Source: Deltaproteobacteria bacterium HGW-Deltaproteobacteria-15 (GTDB taxonomy: Bacteria > Desulfobacterota > DSM-4660 > Desulfatiglandales > HGW-15). From it: a stretch of 38,906 nucleotides of DNA. A model generated the notes under the pieces. The model was not told where the DNA came from. It saw only the letters and a program-made list of their open reading frames with translations, and made no database searches. The position numbers and the translations under genes were made by a program. Each line of letters starts with the position of its first letter. Within the stretch, counting starts at the first letter, position 1. Of the stretch, positions 22,100 to 30,576 are shown in pieces. The stretch is taken from assembly GCA_002840535.1 (NCBI GenBank), contig PHBH01000015.1:101435-140340 (forward strand). Direction: 5' to 3'.

Positions 22100-22498
22100 A
22101 TGAAAAAGATCATCAGTCTTGAAGAACGGATCGAGAACAGGAAGCAAAGAGAAAAGCTGGAGCGTTATCGGGGCAAGGCAGAGACCGTCCAGAAAATTCT
22201 CCAATGCTCCTCCTGTAATTTGAAATGCGCCATGTGCGGCATTCAGATCGAGGATTTCCATTCCGGCTGCTGCGCTGCAGGGCATCAGGGTCTGCGATTC
22301 TGTGAATGCTGCAGGGAGGAGTTTGAAGAGTTTCTCGCCGTCAAAAATGGCAAGAAAACACCCGATCTCTTCTGGCACAACAACGAATGGAAAGAGATGT
22401 GGTCAGCTTGGCTGGATTACCGAAAGGCATTGACCGCCTTTCTTCGATCCGCGGAATTCAAGTTGCTGATGGAAGAACTCAATGAAAAGCCTGAATAG
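22100..22498 (+). CDS. Cysteine-rich hypothetical protein (132 aa)
   Basis: I do not recognise a named family. The protein has a basic helical start (EERIENRKQREKLERYRGKAE), then a dense Cys region, CSSCNLKCAMC near residues 36-46, followed by SGCCAAGH and FCECCREEF. This suggests one or two zinc or Fe-S sites. The C-terminal half is helical and Trp-rich (LFWHNNEWKEMWSAWLDY). Its stop is 9 bp before tatA, with the tatA ribosome site beginning at the stop, so the two are probably co-expressed. A link to export is only positional. Confidence 0.7.
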   Translation: MKKIISLEERIENRKQREKLERYRGKAETVQKILQCSSCNLKCAMCGIQIEDFHSGCCAAGHQGLRFCECCREEFEEFLAVKNGKKTPDLFWHNNEWKEMWSAWLDYRKALTAFLRSAEFKLLMEELNEKPE

Positions 22499-22507
22499 GA
22501 GGCAAAC

Positions 22508-22702
22508 ATGTTCGGTATAGGCATGCCTGAGCTTATTGTGGTGTTGATTATCATCCTGATCATCTTCGGGGCCGGAAAGCTCCCGGAAATAGGAAGTGGA
22601 ATCGGGAAAGGCATCAAGAACTTCAAAAGCGCCACCAAGGATAAGCACGATGAGCTCGGGTCTCCCGACGAGGAAGGCCAGAAGGAGAAAAAGGAATCCT
22701 GA
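22508..22702 (+). CDS. tatA: Twin-arginine translocase TatA/TatE subunit
   Basis: This 64-aa protein has one N-terminal transmembrane helix ([21 protein letters not shown]). An amphipathic helix follows ([15 protein letters not shown]), then an acidic tail, the TatA design. The FG motif before KLPE is present. AGGAGG precedes the ATG. No tatB or tatC is in the window. A possible twin-arginine client, the DUF362 protein at 28804, is nearby. Confidence 0.93.
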   Translation: MFGIGMPELIVVLIIILIIFGAGKLPEIGSGIGKGIKNFKSATKDKHDELGSPDEEGQKEKKES

Positions 22703-22790
22703 GAGATTGCCGATCCCTCCTCATCACTAGCCCTCCCTCCGGTCAAACACTTCGGATACTCTCTTTCGCACACCCAGGACAGGCAGCAAC

Positions 22791-23210
22791 TCAAAAGGGG
22801 ATGTCGTCTTCCGGAATGGAGATAGGCTCCTCAGTAGGGAATTTTTCTTCGGGGGTCGAGGCTGTGCCGGCCTTTCCCGCAGAACCGAGCATTTGCATGG
22901 TCTGGGCGATGATCTCCGTCGTGTACCGCTTGTTGCCCTCCTTGTCTTCCCACTGGCTGGTCTGCAGCCTTCCCTCGATGTACACCTGGCTTCCCTTCTT
23001 GAGGTATTCGCCGCAAATTTCTCCAAGGCGTGCCCAGGCAACGATCCTGTGCCATTCGGTCCGCTCCTCTTTTTTTCCGCCTTCTTTGTCGGTCCACTGC
23101 TCGCTGGTAGCGATACTGAATTTGGCGACCGCCCTGCCGCTTGCGGTGTATCTCACCTCGGGGTCCCTACCTAATCTGCCGATGAGGATGACCTTGTTGA
23201 CGCCTGCCAT
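22791..23210 (-). CDS. ssb: Single-stranded DNA-binding protein
   Basis: This 139-aa protein has an OB fold starting [22 protein letters not shown], and the conserved [21 protein letters not shown] and [12 protein letters not shown] segments. The C-terminal tip is acidic (EDDIPF) and recruits repair and replication partners. AAGGAG precedes the ATG. It is convergent with tatA and stands alone. Confidence 0.97.
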   Translation of the reverse strand: MAGVNKVILIGRLGRDPEVRYTASGRAVAKFSIATSEQWTDKEGGKKEERTEWHRIVAWARLGEICGEYLKKGSQVYIEGRLQTSQWEDKEGNKRYTTEIIAQTMQMLGSAGKAGTASTPEEKFPTEEPISIPEDDIPF

Positions 23211-23277
23211 GTCTTTCTCCTTTGTACGGGGGTGAATCGTTGGAGCGTGCTATAAGAACTTCCGATTGTTGCCCGGA

Positions 23278-23349
23278 TGACCTTTCGAACGCTCCGGGAA
23301 ACCCTGAACGCAGGAAGCGGAAGGATTTCTCACTCCGTTCGAAACGACA
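23278..23349. repeat. TGTCATTTCGA small element, copy 2 (reversed)
   Basis: Read on the minus strand, it starts TGTCGTTTCGAACGGAGTG and ends CGTTCGAAAGGTCA. It shares the GAGTGAGAAATC core with the other two copies. It lies in the 356-bp gap between ssb and rnj. Confidence 0.7.
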
Positions 23350-23451
23350 TTTCGGTCAATGGTTCTGGGACATGGAGCACGACACTAGCACAAGGCGTCT
23401 CAGGAGATCAAGGGTATTGAAAAGAAGGTCGGACGAGTGCTCATTTCCTTG

Positions 23452-23480
23452 TTGACTGAATTTCATGAAAGAACTAAGCT
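23452..23480 (+). promoter_or_regulatory. Candidate promoter of the RNase J gene
   Basis: TTGACT (23452-23457) and TAAGCT (23475-23480) are 17 bp apart, about 85 bp upstream of the RNase J ATG. The -10 is poor. Confidence 0.35.
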
Positions 23481-23566
23481 ATTGTTTCTGCAAAGCAAAC
23501 CAAAATTTTTCCGGCAAGAGGGATAGACATTCAAAATGGACCTCCACAGACCGGTAAAGGCACAGA

Positions 23567-25219
23567 ATGCTTAAAGTGATACCATTGGGGGGGCTGGGCG
23601 AAATCGGCCTCAACATGATGTTTCTGGAGTACGATGGCCGGGCCATCATTGTGGATGCCGGGCTCATGTTCCCGGAGGAGTACATGCCCGGTGTGGATGT
23701 CGTAATCCCCGATTTCCAGTTTTTGAGGGACAATAAAGACAAGCTCCAATGCATCGTTCTCACTCACGGCCACGAAGACCATATCGGGGCACTGCCCTTC
23801 CTGCTCAGGGAATTCGATCTGCCCGTCTTCGGGACCAGCTTTACCATCGAGCTCCTGAAGGAAAAGCTCAGGGAACACAACCTGCTTCAGAGTACAACCT
23901 TGCACAAGGTCGCGGCGGGGGAGACCCACGATTTCGGCCCCTTCAGGATCGAGTTCATTGCGGTCAATCACAGCATTGTGGACGGGGTGGGTCTCGCCAT
24001 TGAAACTCCCGAGGGCACTCTTGTGCACTCAGGCGATTTCAAGATCGACCAGACCCCTGTGGACGGCCGTGTCACGGATCTCGTCCGCTTTGCGCACTAT
24101 GGGAACAAGGGCGTGCTCGCCCTCTTCTCCGATTCCACCAATGTGGAAAAGGATGGCTTCACCCTCAGCGAAAGGGAGGTGAAGAGAACCCTGGAAGTTC
24201 TCTTCCGGCTTTCCAAGGGAAGGTTGATCGTTGCCGCATTCGCTTCCCATATCACACGAATCCAGCAGATCATCGATCTGGCCGCGTATTTTCACAGGAA
24301 GATCCTCTTCAGCGGAAAAAGCATGAAGACGAACGTCAGGATCGCCAGAGAGGAAGGACTCATCCGCATTCCCCAGGACATGGAGATCACCGAAGGCATG
24401 ATCGACCGCTTCCAGGATCATGAACTGGTCATGGTCACGACAGGGAGCCAGGGAGAGCCCATGTCTGCGCTCACCAGGATGGCACAGGACAGGCACAAGG
24501 GAGTGAAGATCAGGAAGGGGGACACGGTTATCCTCTCCTCCCGGTTCATCCCGGGCAATGAGCGGGCCATAAGCGCCATCATCAACAACCTGTACCGGAT
24601 GGGCGCCGAGGTAGTCTACGAGAAGGTCTCGGACATCCATTCCTCCGGACACGGGTACCGGGATGAGTTGAAGCTGATGCTGAATCTGGTCCGGCCAAAG
24701 TATTTCATTCCCATACATGGGGAGTACCGGCACCTGGTCAGACATTGCCAGCTTGCCGCCGAAACGGGCATACAGCCGGATCGTCTGACCGTTGTTGAAG
24801 ATGGAATGACCGTCTGCTTCAATGGCGGAGAAATGACCATCGGGGATCGCGTTCACGCCGGTAGAGTGCTTGTCGACGGAAAAGGCGTCGGCGACGTGGG
24901 CGAGGTGGTTCTGAGGGACAGGTTGAGACTCTCCGGTGAAGGCATGGTCATTGTGCTCCTCGCAGTGAACGAGCAGACGGGGGAAGTTCTCTACGGACCG
25001 GATCTTGTGTCCCGGGGATTCGTGTTCCAGGATCAGCAGGGGTTGTACATCCTGGAGGATGCCAAATGCATCGTTCTGGAGGTGCTGGACGAACTGGAAA
25101 GACCCGCCCGGATTGATTTGTCTGTAATAGGGCCGGAGATCAAGAAAAGGTTGAAGCACTTTTTCTATGAGATCATCGAGAGGAGGCCGCTCGTGCTTCC
25201 CATCATCCTGCCCTTGTAG
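23567..25219 (+). CDS. rnj: Ribonuclease J
   Basis: This 550-aa metallo-beta-lactamase/beta-CASP ribonuclease functions in mRNA decay and rRNA processing with endo- and 5'-exonuclease activity. Motifs are IIVDAGLMFPE, the zinc-binding LTHGHEDHIGALPFLL, LVHSGDFKID, the beta-CASP ASHITRIQQI, STGSQ-like VTTGSQGEP and FIPIHGEYRHL. The C-terminal domain is present. It is followed after 97 bp by ftsK, an order I associate with deltaproteobacteria. Confidence 0.95.
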   Translation: MLKVIPLGGLGEIGLNMMFLEYDGRAIIVDAGLMFPEEYMPGVDVVIPDFQFLRDNKDKLQCIVLTHGHEDHIGALPFLLREFDLPVFGTSFTIELLKEKLREHNLLQSTTLHKVAAGETHDFGPFRIEFIAVNHSIVDGVGLAIETPEGTLVHSGDFKIDQTPVDGRVTDLVRFAHYGNKGVLALFSDSTNVEKDGFTLSEREVKRTLEVLFRLSKGRLIVAAFASHITRIQQIIDLAAYFHRKILFSGKSMKTNVRIAREEGLIRIPQDMEITEGMIDRFQDHELVMVTTGSQGEPMSALTRMAQDRHKGVKIRKGDTVILSSRFIPGNERAISAIINNLYRMGAEVVYEKVSDIHSSGHGYRDELKLMLNLVRPKYFIPIHGEYRHLVRHCQLAAETGIQPDRLTVVEDGMTVCFNGGEMTIGDRVHAGRVLVDGKGVGDVGEVVLRDRLRLSGEGMVIVLLAVNEQTGEVLYGPDLVSRGFVFQDQQGLYILEDAKCIVLEVLDELERPARIDLSVIGPEIKKRLKHFFYEIIERRPLVLPIILPL

Positions 25220-25234
25220 GGAAAAGAAGTATCA

Positions 25235-25290
25235 GCCACGAAGACACTAAGTCACAAAGAATTTTCTTCGTGTCTTTGTGCCTTAGTGGC
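25235..25290. repeat. Palindromic 8-bp-period element, copy 2
   Basis: Arms at 25235-25261 and 25264-25290 both consist of CACNAAGN-type units and can fold into a long imperfect hairpin. It lies between rnj and ftsK and is related to the element at 5-71. Confidence 0.85.
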
Positions 25291-25316
25291 ATAGCTGCCT
25301 CTCGAATGAGCCGACA

Positions 25317-27515
25317 ATGGGAGCCGTCTTGAAAAGAAAAGCAAAGGGAGTTGCAGAGAAGAATGAGCCGGCAAGACCCCTGCACAAGGAGATCACAGGG
25401 ATAATCTTTCTGCTGGTCGCGATCTTTCTCACGGTAAGCCTTCTCTCTTTCCATCCACAGGACCCGGTGTTCGGCCTCAAGACAGGGTACGCCGGGAAAG
25501 CCCACAACCTTTTCGGGGCTGTCGGGGGGCACTTCTCGGGCTGGATCTTCTTTGCCCTTGGCTTCTCTTCCCTGTGGCTGATTGTGATCTTCTTCATCTT
25601 CTCCTTTCTTTCCTTTCGCGGAGCGCCGCTCCTCCCCACACCCGGTAACATCGTCGCGGTCATCCTGCTGATCATCTCCTTTTCCGCCCTCATGAGCCTT
25701 TATTTCCCGGGGAGATTGCCCTTCTTCAAGGGGGACATCCCCAGCGGCGGGCTGGTGGGGGACACCATTTCTCGAGCCCTGTCGATCCATCTCAACACCT
25801 TCGGCACTTCCATCCTGATGGGAGCGGTCTTTATCACTTCTTTGATGATCTGCACCCGGTTTACCTTTGGCCGGGTCTTTCTGGGGGTAGCTTCTGTCGG
25901 TACCGCTCTTTTCAAAGCGCTCAAGGAACTCGCCTTGAAAAGAAAGGAGCGCGCGCGCAAGAAGAAGGTGAGAGAAGAGCATTTTGAAAAGGAGAAGACG
26001 CGGCCCAAAAAGAAGGTCACCATCGTGGAGCCTTTACCCCCGCCTCCCAAGAAGGCTGAACAGGAGTCCTTTCCCTTCATGAATGTATCGGGGAAGTTCA
26101 CTCTTCCGTCCACCGATCTTCTCAATCCCCCGGAGAAATCCTCGGACGACATTTCCATTCAGAGAGAGAGCCTGGAGGCGAATGCCAGGCGCGTTGAGAA
26201 AAAGCTGGCCGACTTCGGAGTGGAAGGGGAAATCGTGGAAATCCTGCCGGGGCCGGTCATCACCATGTATGAGTTCAAGCCCGCGCCCGGAATAAAGATC
26301 AGCAAAGTGGCCGGGCTCTCGGACGATCTTGCGCTTGCGCTCAGGGCGCCCAGCGTCCGGATCGTGGCCCCTATTCCCGGCAAGGCGGCGATCGGCATTG
26401 AAATCCCCAACAACAAGCGGGAGCTCGTACACCTCGAGGAGATCCTCACCTCGGCAGCGTACAAGGGCTCTCCCTACAGGCTCACCATTGCACTGGGCAA
26501 GGACATCACGGGCCTGCCCTTTGTGACGGACCTCTCCAAGATGCCCCATCTTCTTGTAGCGGGCGCCACGGGAACCGGGAAGAGCGTTTCTTTGAACGCG
26601 ATGATCAACAGCATCCTGTTCAAGTGCTCCCCTGAATCCGTCCAGTTTCTGATGATCGACCCCAAGAGGATCGAGCTGTCTATTTACAAGGATATCCCCC
26701 ATCTTCTTCATCCCGTGGTCACTCAGCCCAAGGAAGCGACAAGGGCGCTTCGGTGGGCAGTGAGGGAAATGGAGAGGCGCTATTCGGCGCTGTCCGACAA
26801 GGGAGTCAGAAACATCGAGGCATATAACCGCAAGGTGATCAAGGAGAAGCAGGACGAGCCTACCCTCCCCTACATCATCCTGGTCATCGATGAGCTGGCC
26901 GATCTCATGATGACATCCTCGAGAGAAGTGGAGGAAGCGATCACACGGCTTGCGCAGATGGCACGGGCCGCCGGAATTCATCTGATCATCGCAACGCAGA
27001 GACCTTCGGTGGACGTGCTGACAGGGATTATCAAGGCCAATTTCCCTGCCCGCATCTCCTTCCAGGTTTCCTCCAGAGTGGACTCCAGGACAATCCTCGA
27101 TTCGATCGGCGCGGAAAACCTGCTCGGTGAAGGGGACATGCTCTTTCTTCCGCCTGGTGTCGGGCGTGTCACCAGGATCCATGGCGCCTACATTTCAGAG
27201 GAGGAAGTGAGAAAGGTGACGGATTTTCTGCGTGGGCAGATGAAACCGAATTACAATCCGGCCATGATGGAAGATGTCGCCCGGGATGAAGAGGCAGGAG
27301 GGGACGAGGAGGATATCGAGCTGGATGAGAAATATGAAAAGGCGGTGGACATGGTCATTCAGACCGGACAGGCCTCCATTTCCATGATCCAGCGCAAGCT
27401 CAGGGTCGGTTACAATCGTGCCGCGCGGATGATCGAGGCCATGGAGAAGGCGGGCGTTGTGGGTCCCTCGGACGGGATACGGGCGAGGGAAGTGCACGGC
27501 AGGAGAAACGAGTGA
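25317..27515 (+). CDS. ftsK: DNA translocase FtsK/SpoIIIE
   Basis: This septal motor pumps chromosome ends and helps dif resolution. The 732-aa protein has about four N-terminal transmembrane helices (residues about 25-185) and a short charged linker. The alpha domain is next, then the RecA-like motor with Walker A VAGATGTGKSVSLNAM and Walker B IILVIDELADLMM. The C-terminal gamma winged helix recognises KOPS (ASISMIQRKLRVGYNRAARMIEAMEKAGVVG). The ATG at 25317 has no clear ribosome site; a TTG at 25329 follows GGGAG and is an alternative start. Confidence 0.95.
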   Translation: MGAVLKRKAKGVAEKNEPARPLHKEITGIIFLLVAIFLTVSLLSFHPQDPVFGLKTGYAGKAHNLFGAVGGHFSGWIFFALGFSSLWLIVIFFIFSFLSFRGAPLLPTPGNIVAVILLIISFSALMSLYFPGRLPFFKGDIPSGGLVGDTISRALSIHLNTFGTSILMGAVFITSLMICTRFTFGRVFLGVASVGTALFKALKELALKRKERARKKKVREEHFEKEKTRPKKKVTIVEPLPPPPKKAEQESFPFMNVSGKFTLPSTDLLNPPEKSSDDISIQRESLEANARRVEKKLADFGVEGEIVEILPGPVITMYEFKPAPGIKISKVAGLSDDLALALRAPSVRIVAPIPGKAAIGIEIPNNKRELVHLEEILTSAAYKGSPYRLTIALGKDITGLPFVTDLSKMPHLLVAGATGTGKSVSLNAMINSILFKCSPESVQFLMIDPKRIELSIYKDIPHLLHPVVTQPKEATRALRWAVREMERRYSALSDKGVRNIEAYNRKVIKEKQDEPTLPYIILVIDELADLMMTSSREVEEAITRLAQMARAAGIHLIIATQRPSVDVLTGIIKANFPARISFQVSSRVDSRTILDSIGAENLLGEGDMLFLPPGVGRVTRIHGAYISEEEVRKVTDFLRGQMKPNYNPAMMEDVARDEEAGGDEEDIELDEKYEKAVDMVIQTGQASISMIQRKLRVGYNRAARMIEAMEKAGVVGPSDGIRAREVHGRRNE

Positions 27516-27543
27516 TCATTGATCATTTGGCATTTATCATCTG
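27514..27543. repeat. Heptad array TGATCAT x4 (left arm)
   Basis: Units TGATCAT, TGATCAT, TTGGCAT and TTATCAT run just past the ftsK stop. They are inverted relative to the array at 27672-27712. Confidence 0.7.
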
Positions 27544-27608
27544 ACCTTGTCGGATCTCCGGAAGCTTTCTATTTCATATTGCTCCTTGAAGAAACATGCC
27601 CCCACAAT

Positions 27609-27651
27609 TGTCATTTCGAACGGAGAGAGAAATCTTATCTTTTGTATGACA
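27609..27651. repeat. TGTCATTTCGA small element, copy 3
   Basis: A short version starting TGTCATTTCGAACGGAGAG, containing AGAAATCTT and ending GTATGACA. It is flanked by an inverted pair of heptad arrays in the ftsK-lolA gap. Confidence 0.7.
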
Positions 27652-27671
27652 GGCAACCACTTCGGTGTTCA

Positions 27672-27712
27672 ATGAAAAATGATCAATGCCGAATGATAAA
27701 TGATAATGATGA
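27672..27712. repeat. Heptad array AATGATA x5-6 (right arm)
   Basis: Units AATGAAA, AATGATC, AATGCCG, AATGATA and AATGATA lie directly upstream of the lolA-like gene. Their reverse complement resembles the 27514 array. Confidence 0.75.
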
Positions 27713-27721
27713 GGATTTTTT

Positions 27722-28390
27722 ATGATGAGAATCTTGAAAATATTTTTGTTATGCGTCTTTTTTTTCGCTCCCCTCCCCGCGAGCGCCGATGAGTCCCTTC
27801 ATTCCATTCTGCAGGGGATCAGCAAGCATTACGGCAATCTCCCCGGCCTGGTCATTCCCTATGAGCGGGGGATCATAACCAAGACCATGCAGATGATGGG
27901 GGATCAGGAGAAATCCGATTTTGCCACGGGCAAGCTCTTTTTCAAGTCACCCAACCTGCTCCGCATCGAACAGGAGACCCCGAATCCGGAGTCGGTTATC
28001 ACCAACGGCCAGACTCTCTGGTGGCATGTCCCAAAGAAAAACACCGTGTATCGTTTTCGGTCCGGGAACCTGGGAAGGGAGCTGAAACTCCTGGGCGATA
28101 TCTTCCAGGGCCTGAGAGGAGTGGAGGAGAGCTTTATGGCTGTTCTCACTGATCAGGGCGAAGGAAGGTATCGGATCGAGCTCACCCCGAAACCCCCCTG
28201 GCCTGAAGTGAGCAATATCGTGATCACCGTTCTTCAGCAGGAATACCGCATTGCCGTGGTGGAGATCCACAACCTTATAGGCGGCATTACCCGTTTTACT
28301 TTGGGACCGCCTACAGGAAAGAAAGATTTTGACACGGGCTTCTTCGAATTCACTCCACCCGAGGGTGCAAAGATCATCGAGAGCGAATAA
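27722..28390 (+). CDS. lolA: LolA-like outer-membrane lipoprotein carrier
   Basis: This 222-aa protein has a Sec signal peptide (MMRILKIFLLCVFFFAPLPASA, cleavage near ASA/DES) and a LolA fold. It shows GKLFFKSPNLLRIEQETPNP, VITNGQTLWWHVPKKNTVYRF and a C-terminal TRFTLGPPTGKKDFDTGFFEFTPPEGAKI. LolA carries lipoproteins across the periplasm. It follows ftsK as in many proteobacteria. GAGGA precedes the start; ATGs at 27722 and 27725 are both possible. Confidence 0.88.
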   Translation: MMRILKIFLLCVFFFAPLPASADESLHSILQGISKHYGNLPGLVIPYERGIITKTMQMMGDQEKSDFATGKLFFKSPNLLRIEQETPNPESVITNGQTLWWHVPKKNTVYRFRSGNLGRELKLLGDIFQGLRGVEESFMAVLTDQGEGRYRIELTPKPPWPEVSNIVITVLQQEYRIAVVEIHNLIGGITRFTLGPPTGKKDFDTGFFEFTPPEGAKIIESE

Positions 28391-28438
28391 TTAGGAACTC
28401 TGAGGGAGATTTCCTTTGCATTTCATAGGAGTCCGGCC

Positions 28439-28702
28439 ATGACGAGAAGCGAGATCCTTCAGAAACTGGCGATGTTCCAACAGGACCAGATTAAGGAGTT
28501 TTCGGTAAAGGACCTTTATCTTTTTGGCTCCTACGCGCGAGAAGAAGCACGAGAGCAAAGCGACGTGGATATTCTTGTCGAATCTGAACCGGAAGCAGAG
28601 ATCGGCCTTTTTGAGTTTGCCAGACTTCCAATACCTCTCCTTAGGAATTTACTCGCCTCCACAGAGCCCGGCCCCGAATCAGGCAATGAGGAACAACCTT
28701 GA
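28439..28702 (+). pseudogene. Minimal nucleotidyltransferase (MNT), probably frameshifted
   Basis: The first 60 residues match a small nucleotidyltransferase of the MNT class: LYLFGSYAREEAREQSDVDILVE carries the GSxAR and DVDxLV metal motifs. After FEFARL the sequence becomes Pro-rich and lacks the usual C-terminal VDLVTPxALK segment. A +1 shift near 28625 restores a more natural QYL continuation, so a frameshift is likely. MNT proteins normally pair with a HEPN toxin; no HEPN gene is adjacent. An intact short form cannot be excluded. Confidence 0.6.
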
Positions 28703-28711
28703 AGCGCGAAG

Positions 28712-28767
28712 GATGGGTTGAGCGGTCCGCAGCGCACGCGCTTGCGCGGCGGTGAGTGAAACCCATC
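28712..28767. repeat. GATGGGTT inverted element, copy 2
   Basis: GATGGGTT (28712-28719) and AAACCCATC (28759-28767) enclose a GC-rich stretch with its own hairpin (GCGC...GCGC). It is related to the element at 13136-13162. Confidence 0.6.
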
Positions 28768-28803
28768 GTTCATGAGGCCATGCACACTCAGGAGTAACAT
28801 CCC

Positions 28804-30009
28804 ATGGAACGAAGGGTATTTTTAAAAGTCCTGGTGCAGCTGACCGCGATGGCGGTTTGTTTTCGGAAGATGGGCGCGGTTGCATCGCCGTTTCCATCCC
28901 AGGTGCCGCTCCCCAAACTGGGCCGACCCACTCCTGTATTTCTGGCCGGGTTGAAACGCGGGGCCTCCTTGCAGACGGTGAAATCCGCTGTTCGTGCCGC
29001 AGCAGAAGCAGCAACAGACTTCTCCTGGCTGTCCGCAGGGGACACCGTATTCATCAAGCCCGCGCTCAACTCGGGCAACCCCTACCCTGCCACCACGAGC
29101 GGGGATGCCGTAGCTGCGGTTATCGCGATCCTCAAAGAAAAGGGCACCAAGCGGGTCATCGTCGGGGACATGTGCGGCATTGAACACGTTAAACTCTCGC
29201 CGGAAGGTCTTTCAGGAAGTTCCCGCCGGCTGATGGAGTCTTCCGGTATGGCCCGGGCCGCACAGGCAGCCGGGGCGGAGATCCACTTCTTCGAAGAATC
29301 CGGGTGGGACGCCTTTTACGAGGACTTCCCTTCGGAGGGCTCTCACTGGAAGCGTGGACTCATGATGCCGAACATCCTCAAGGAGGTTGATCACATCATC
29401 CTCATGCCCCGATGCGCCCGCCACCCTCTGGCAGGCAGCAGCCTGGGGCTCAAAGCCGCGGTAGGTTATTGGCGCACTGACACCCGTCTCGAATACCATA
29501 AGGATGCCTCCAGTTTTCAGGAGAAGACCGCGGAGGGCAACACGGTGGAGACCCTGGCTAAGAAACAGCGACTGGTGCTTTCCGCAGCAGACAAGATTCT
29601 CACCACCTACGGTCCGGACAAAGGTTTTGTCTTCCAGCCGGAGATCGGCATGGTCATCGCATCGGAATCCGTGGTCGCCCACGACATGGTGTCCCTGGCC
29701 TGGCTTCTGGAAAACAGACAGTCGATCCCTTCATCGGAAAAGGAGGGGATGAAAGACCCTAACAGCAGCCAGTGGATGGTCAGCATCGCGAATCGCTATG
29801 TCGTCACCAGACTGGGCGGGTTGGGACAGGCTTTTCAATCGGAGAAACTGACCAGAAACGACATGGACACGATCTGGGACGACCGCGTCCTCAACCACGC
29901 CTACCGGCTCTCCGGTGAGATACCGACAATCGTCCTCGAAGCCGCCAACGATGTGCTGCCCCTGGATTTGAAGAAGCGGCTGTCCGAATTGACGACTCCT
30001 TCAGTGTGA
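28804..30009 (+). CDS. DUF362 domain protein with twin-arginine-like signal
   Basis: This 401-aa protein starts ERRVFLKVLVQLTAMAVCF, close to the Tat consensus (S/T)RRxFLK, with a cleavage region near VASPFP. The mature part matches DUF362: FIKPALNSGNPYPATTSGDAVAAVI, RVIVGDMCGIEH, a long central region with LMPRCARHPLAGSSLGLKAAVGYWRTD, and DKILTTYGP. Many DUF362 proteins carry ferredoxin clusters, but none is visible here. The role is unknown, and export by Tat is inferred from the signal. It is the last intact core gene before the accessory region. Confidence 0.82.
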   Translation: MERRVFLKVLVQLTAMAVCFRKMGAVASPFPSQVPLPKLGRPTPVFLAGLKRGASLQTVKSAVRAAAEAATDFSWLSAGDTVFIKPALNSGNPYPATTSGDAVAAVIAILKEKGTKRVIVGDMCGIEHVKLSPEGLSGSSRRLMESSGMARAAQAAGAEIHFFEESGWDAFYEDFPSEGSHWKRGLMMPNILKEVDHIILMPRCARHPLAGSSLGLKAAVGYWRTDTRLEYHKDASSFQEKTAEGNTVETLAKKQRLVLSAADKILTTYGPDKGFVFQPEIGMVIASESVVAHDMVSLAWLLENRQSIPSSEKEGMKDPNSSQWMVSIANRYVVTRLGGLGQAFQSEKLTRNDMDTIWDDRVLNHAYRLSGEIPTIVLEAANDVLPLDLKKRLSELTTPSV

Positions 30010-30039
30010 CCGTCTCTCGTCTCCTTCCCACTTTCAGCT

Positions 30040-30256
30040 TTAAACATTAACGCAGCAGTGGACAAGCTTCACACTCCGCTGGCTCCCGGTTTGCCTTTTC
30101 TCCTCCAATTTCTGAAGAAAGCGATACAGCATTTATGGCAAAAGTCCAGATAGTAGCGCAGCCACTTTTTGTAAAACCCACGAGCGCTATTGGCTATCAC
30201 CTTTTCCGCAACCGCTCATCGAACTCGGCCTCCAATCGTGTGGGGATGTTCAGCAT
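30040..30256 (-). pseudogene. Remnant of a tyrosine recombinase/integrase N-terminus
   Basis: Read on the minus strand from the ATG at 30256, the DNA encodes MLNIPTRLEAEFDERLRKR and a stop. A shifted frame gives GFYKKWLRYYLDFCHK. Another shift gives FLQKLEEKRQTGSQRS. In order, these three pieces reproduce the SAM-like N-terminal DNA-binding domain of a site-specific integrase family common in deltaproteobacteria, broken by at least two frameshifts. No catalytic domain (RHxxRHY) remains. It marks the left edge of the accessory region. Confidence 0.75.
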
Positions 30257-30576
30257 ATCGGGTAATCTATCTTCTGTATAACTCCCATTCCGGAATGATA
30301 TCCGGCAACACCTCCTTGCCCTCAAACTATCGGAAATTACTTGTCAAGTATTTTTTCGTGGTATAGAAAGACGGAAACGCGTGGGCAGATGGCATGAAAT
30401 CACCGCCATGTCCCGTCCGAAAGTGAACGGATATACTTGTTGGGCATTTGACGGGGACGGGATGCTCAGTATAGCAAGGGGGTTTGATCCCAGAACCCAT
30501 CCGAGGAGAGTCAGGATGAGGATAATGAGGGTCAGAATAGGAACAGAGCTTGTCCTGCTATTATAGGAGATGTCAC
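30257..30576. other. Gap between integrase remnant and SIR2 gene
   Basis: No gene is supported here. Short open frames on both strands (30381-30566 plus, 30344-30658 minus) lack family likeness and ribosome sites. A possible promoter is listed separately. A GGGGACGGG string near 30454 recalls the element at 36033. Confidence 0.5.
30341..30367 (+). promoter_or_regulatory. Weak candidate promoter for the SIR2-HerA-KTSC operon
   Basis: TTGTCA (30341-30346) and TATAGA (30362-30367) are only 15 bp apart. The leader would be about 200 nt. Confidence 0.25.

Noticed and set aside
24029..27182. Two long minus-strand open frames (24029-25159, 26034-27182)
   Set aside because: Antisense to rnj and ftsK; low-complexity composition and no ribosome sites.
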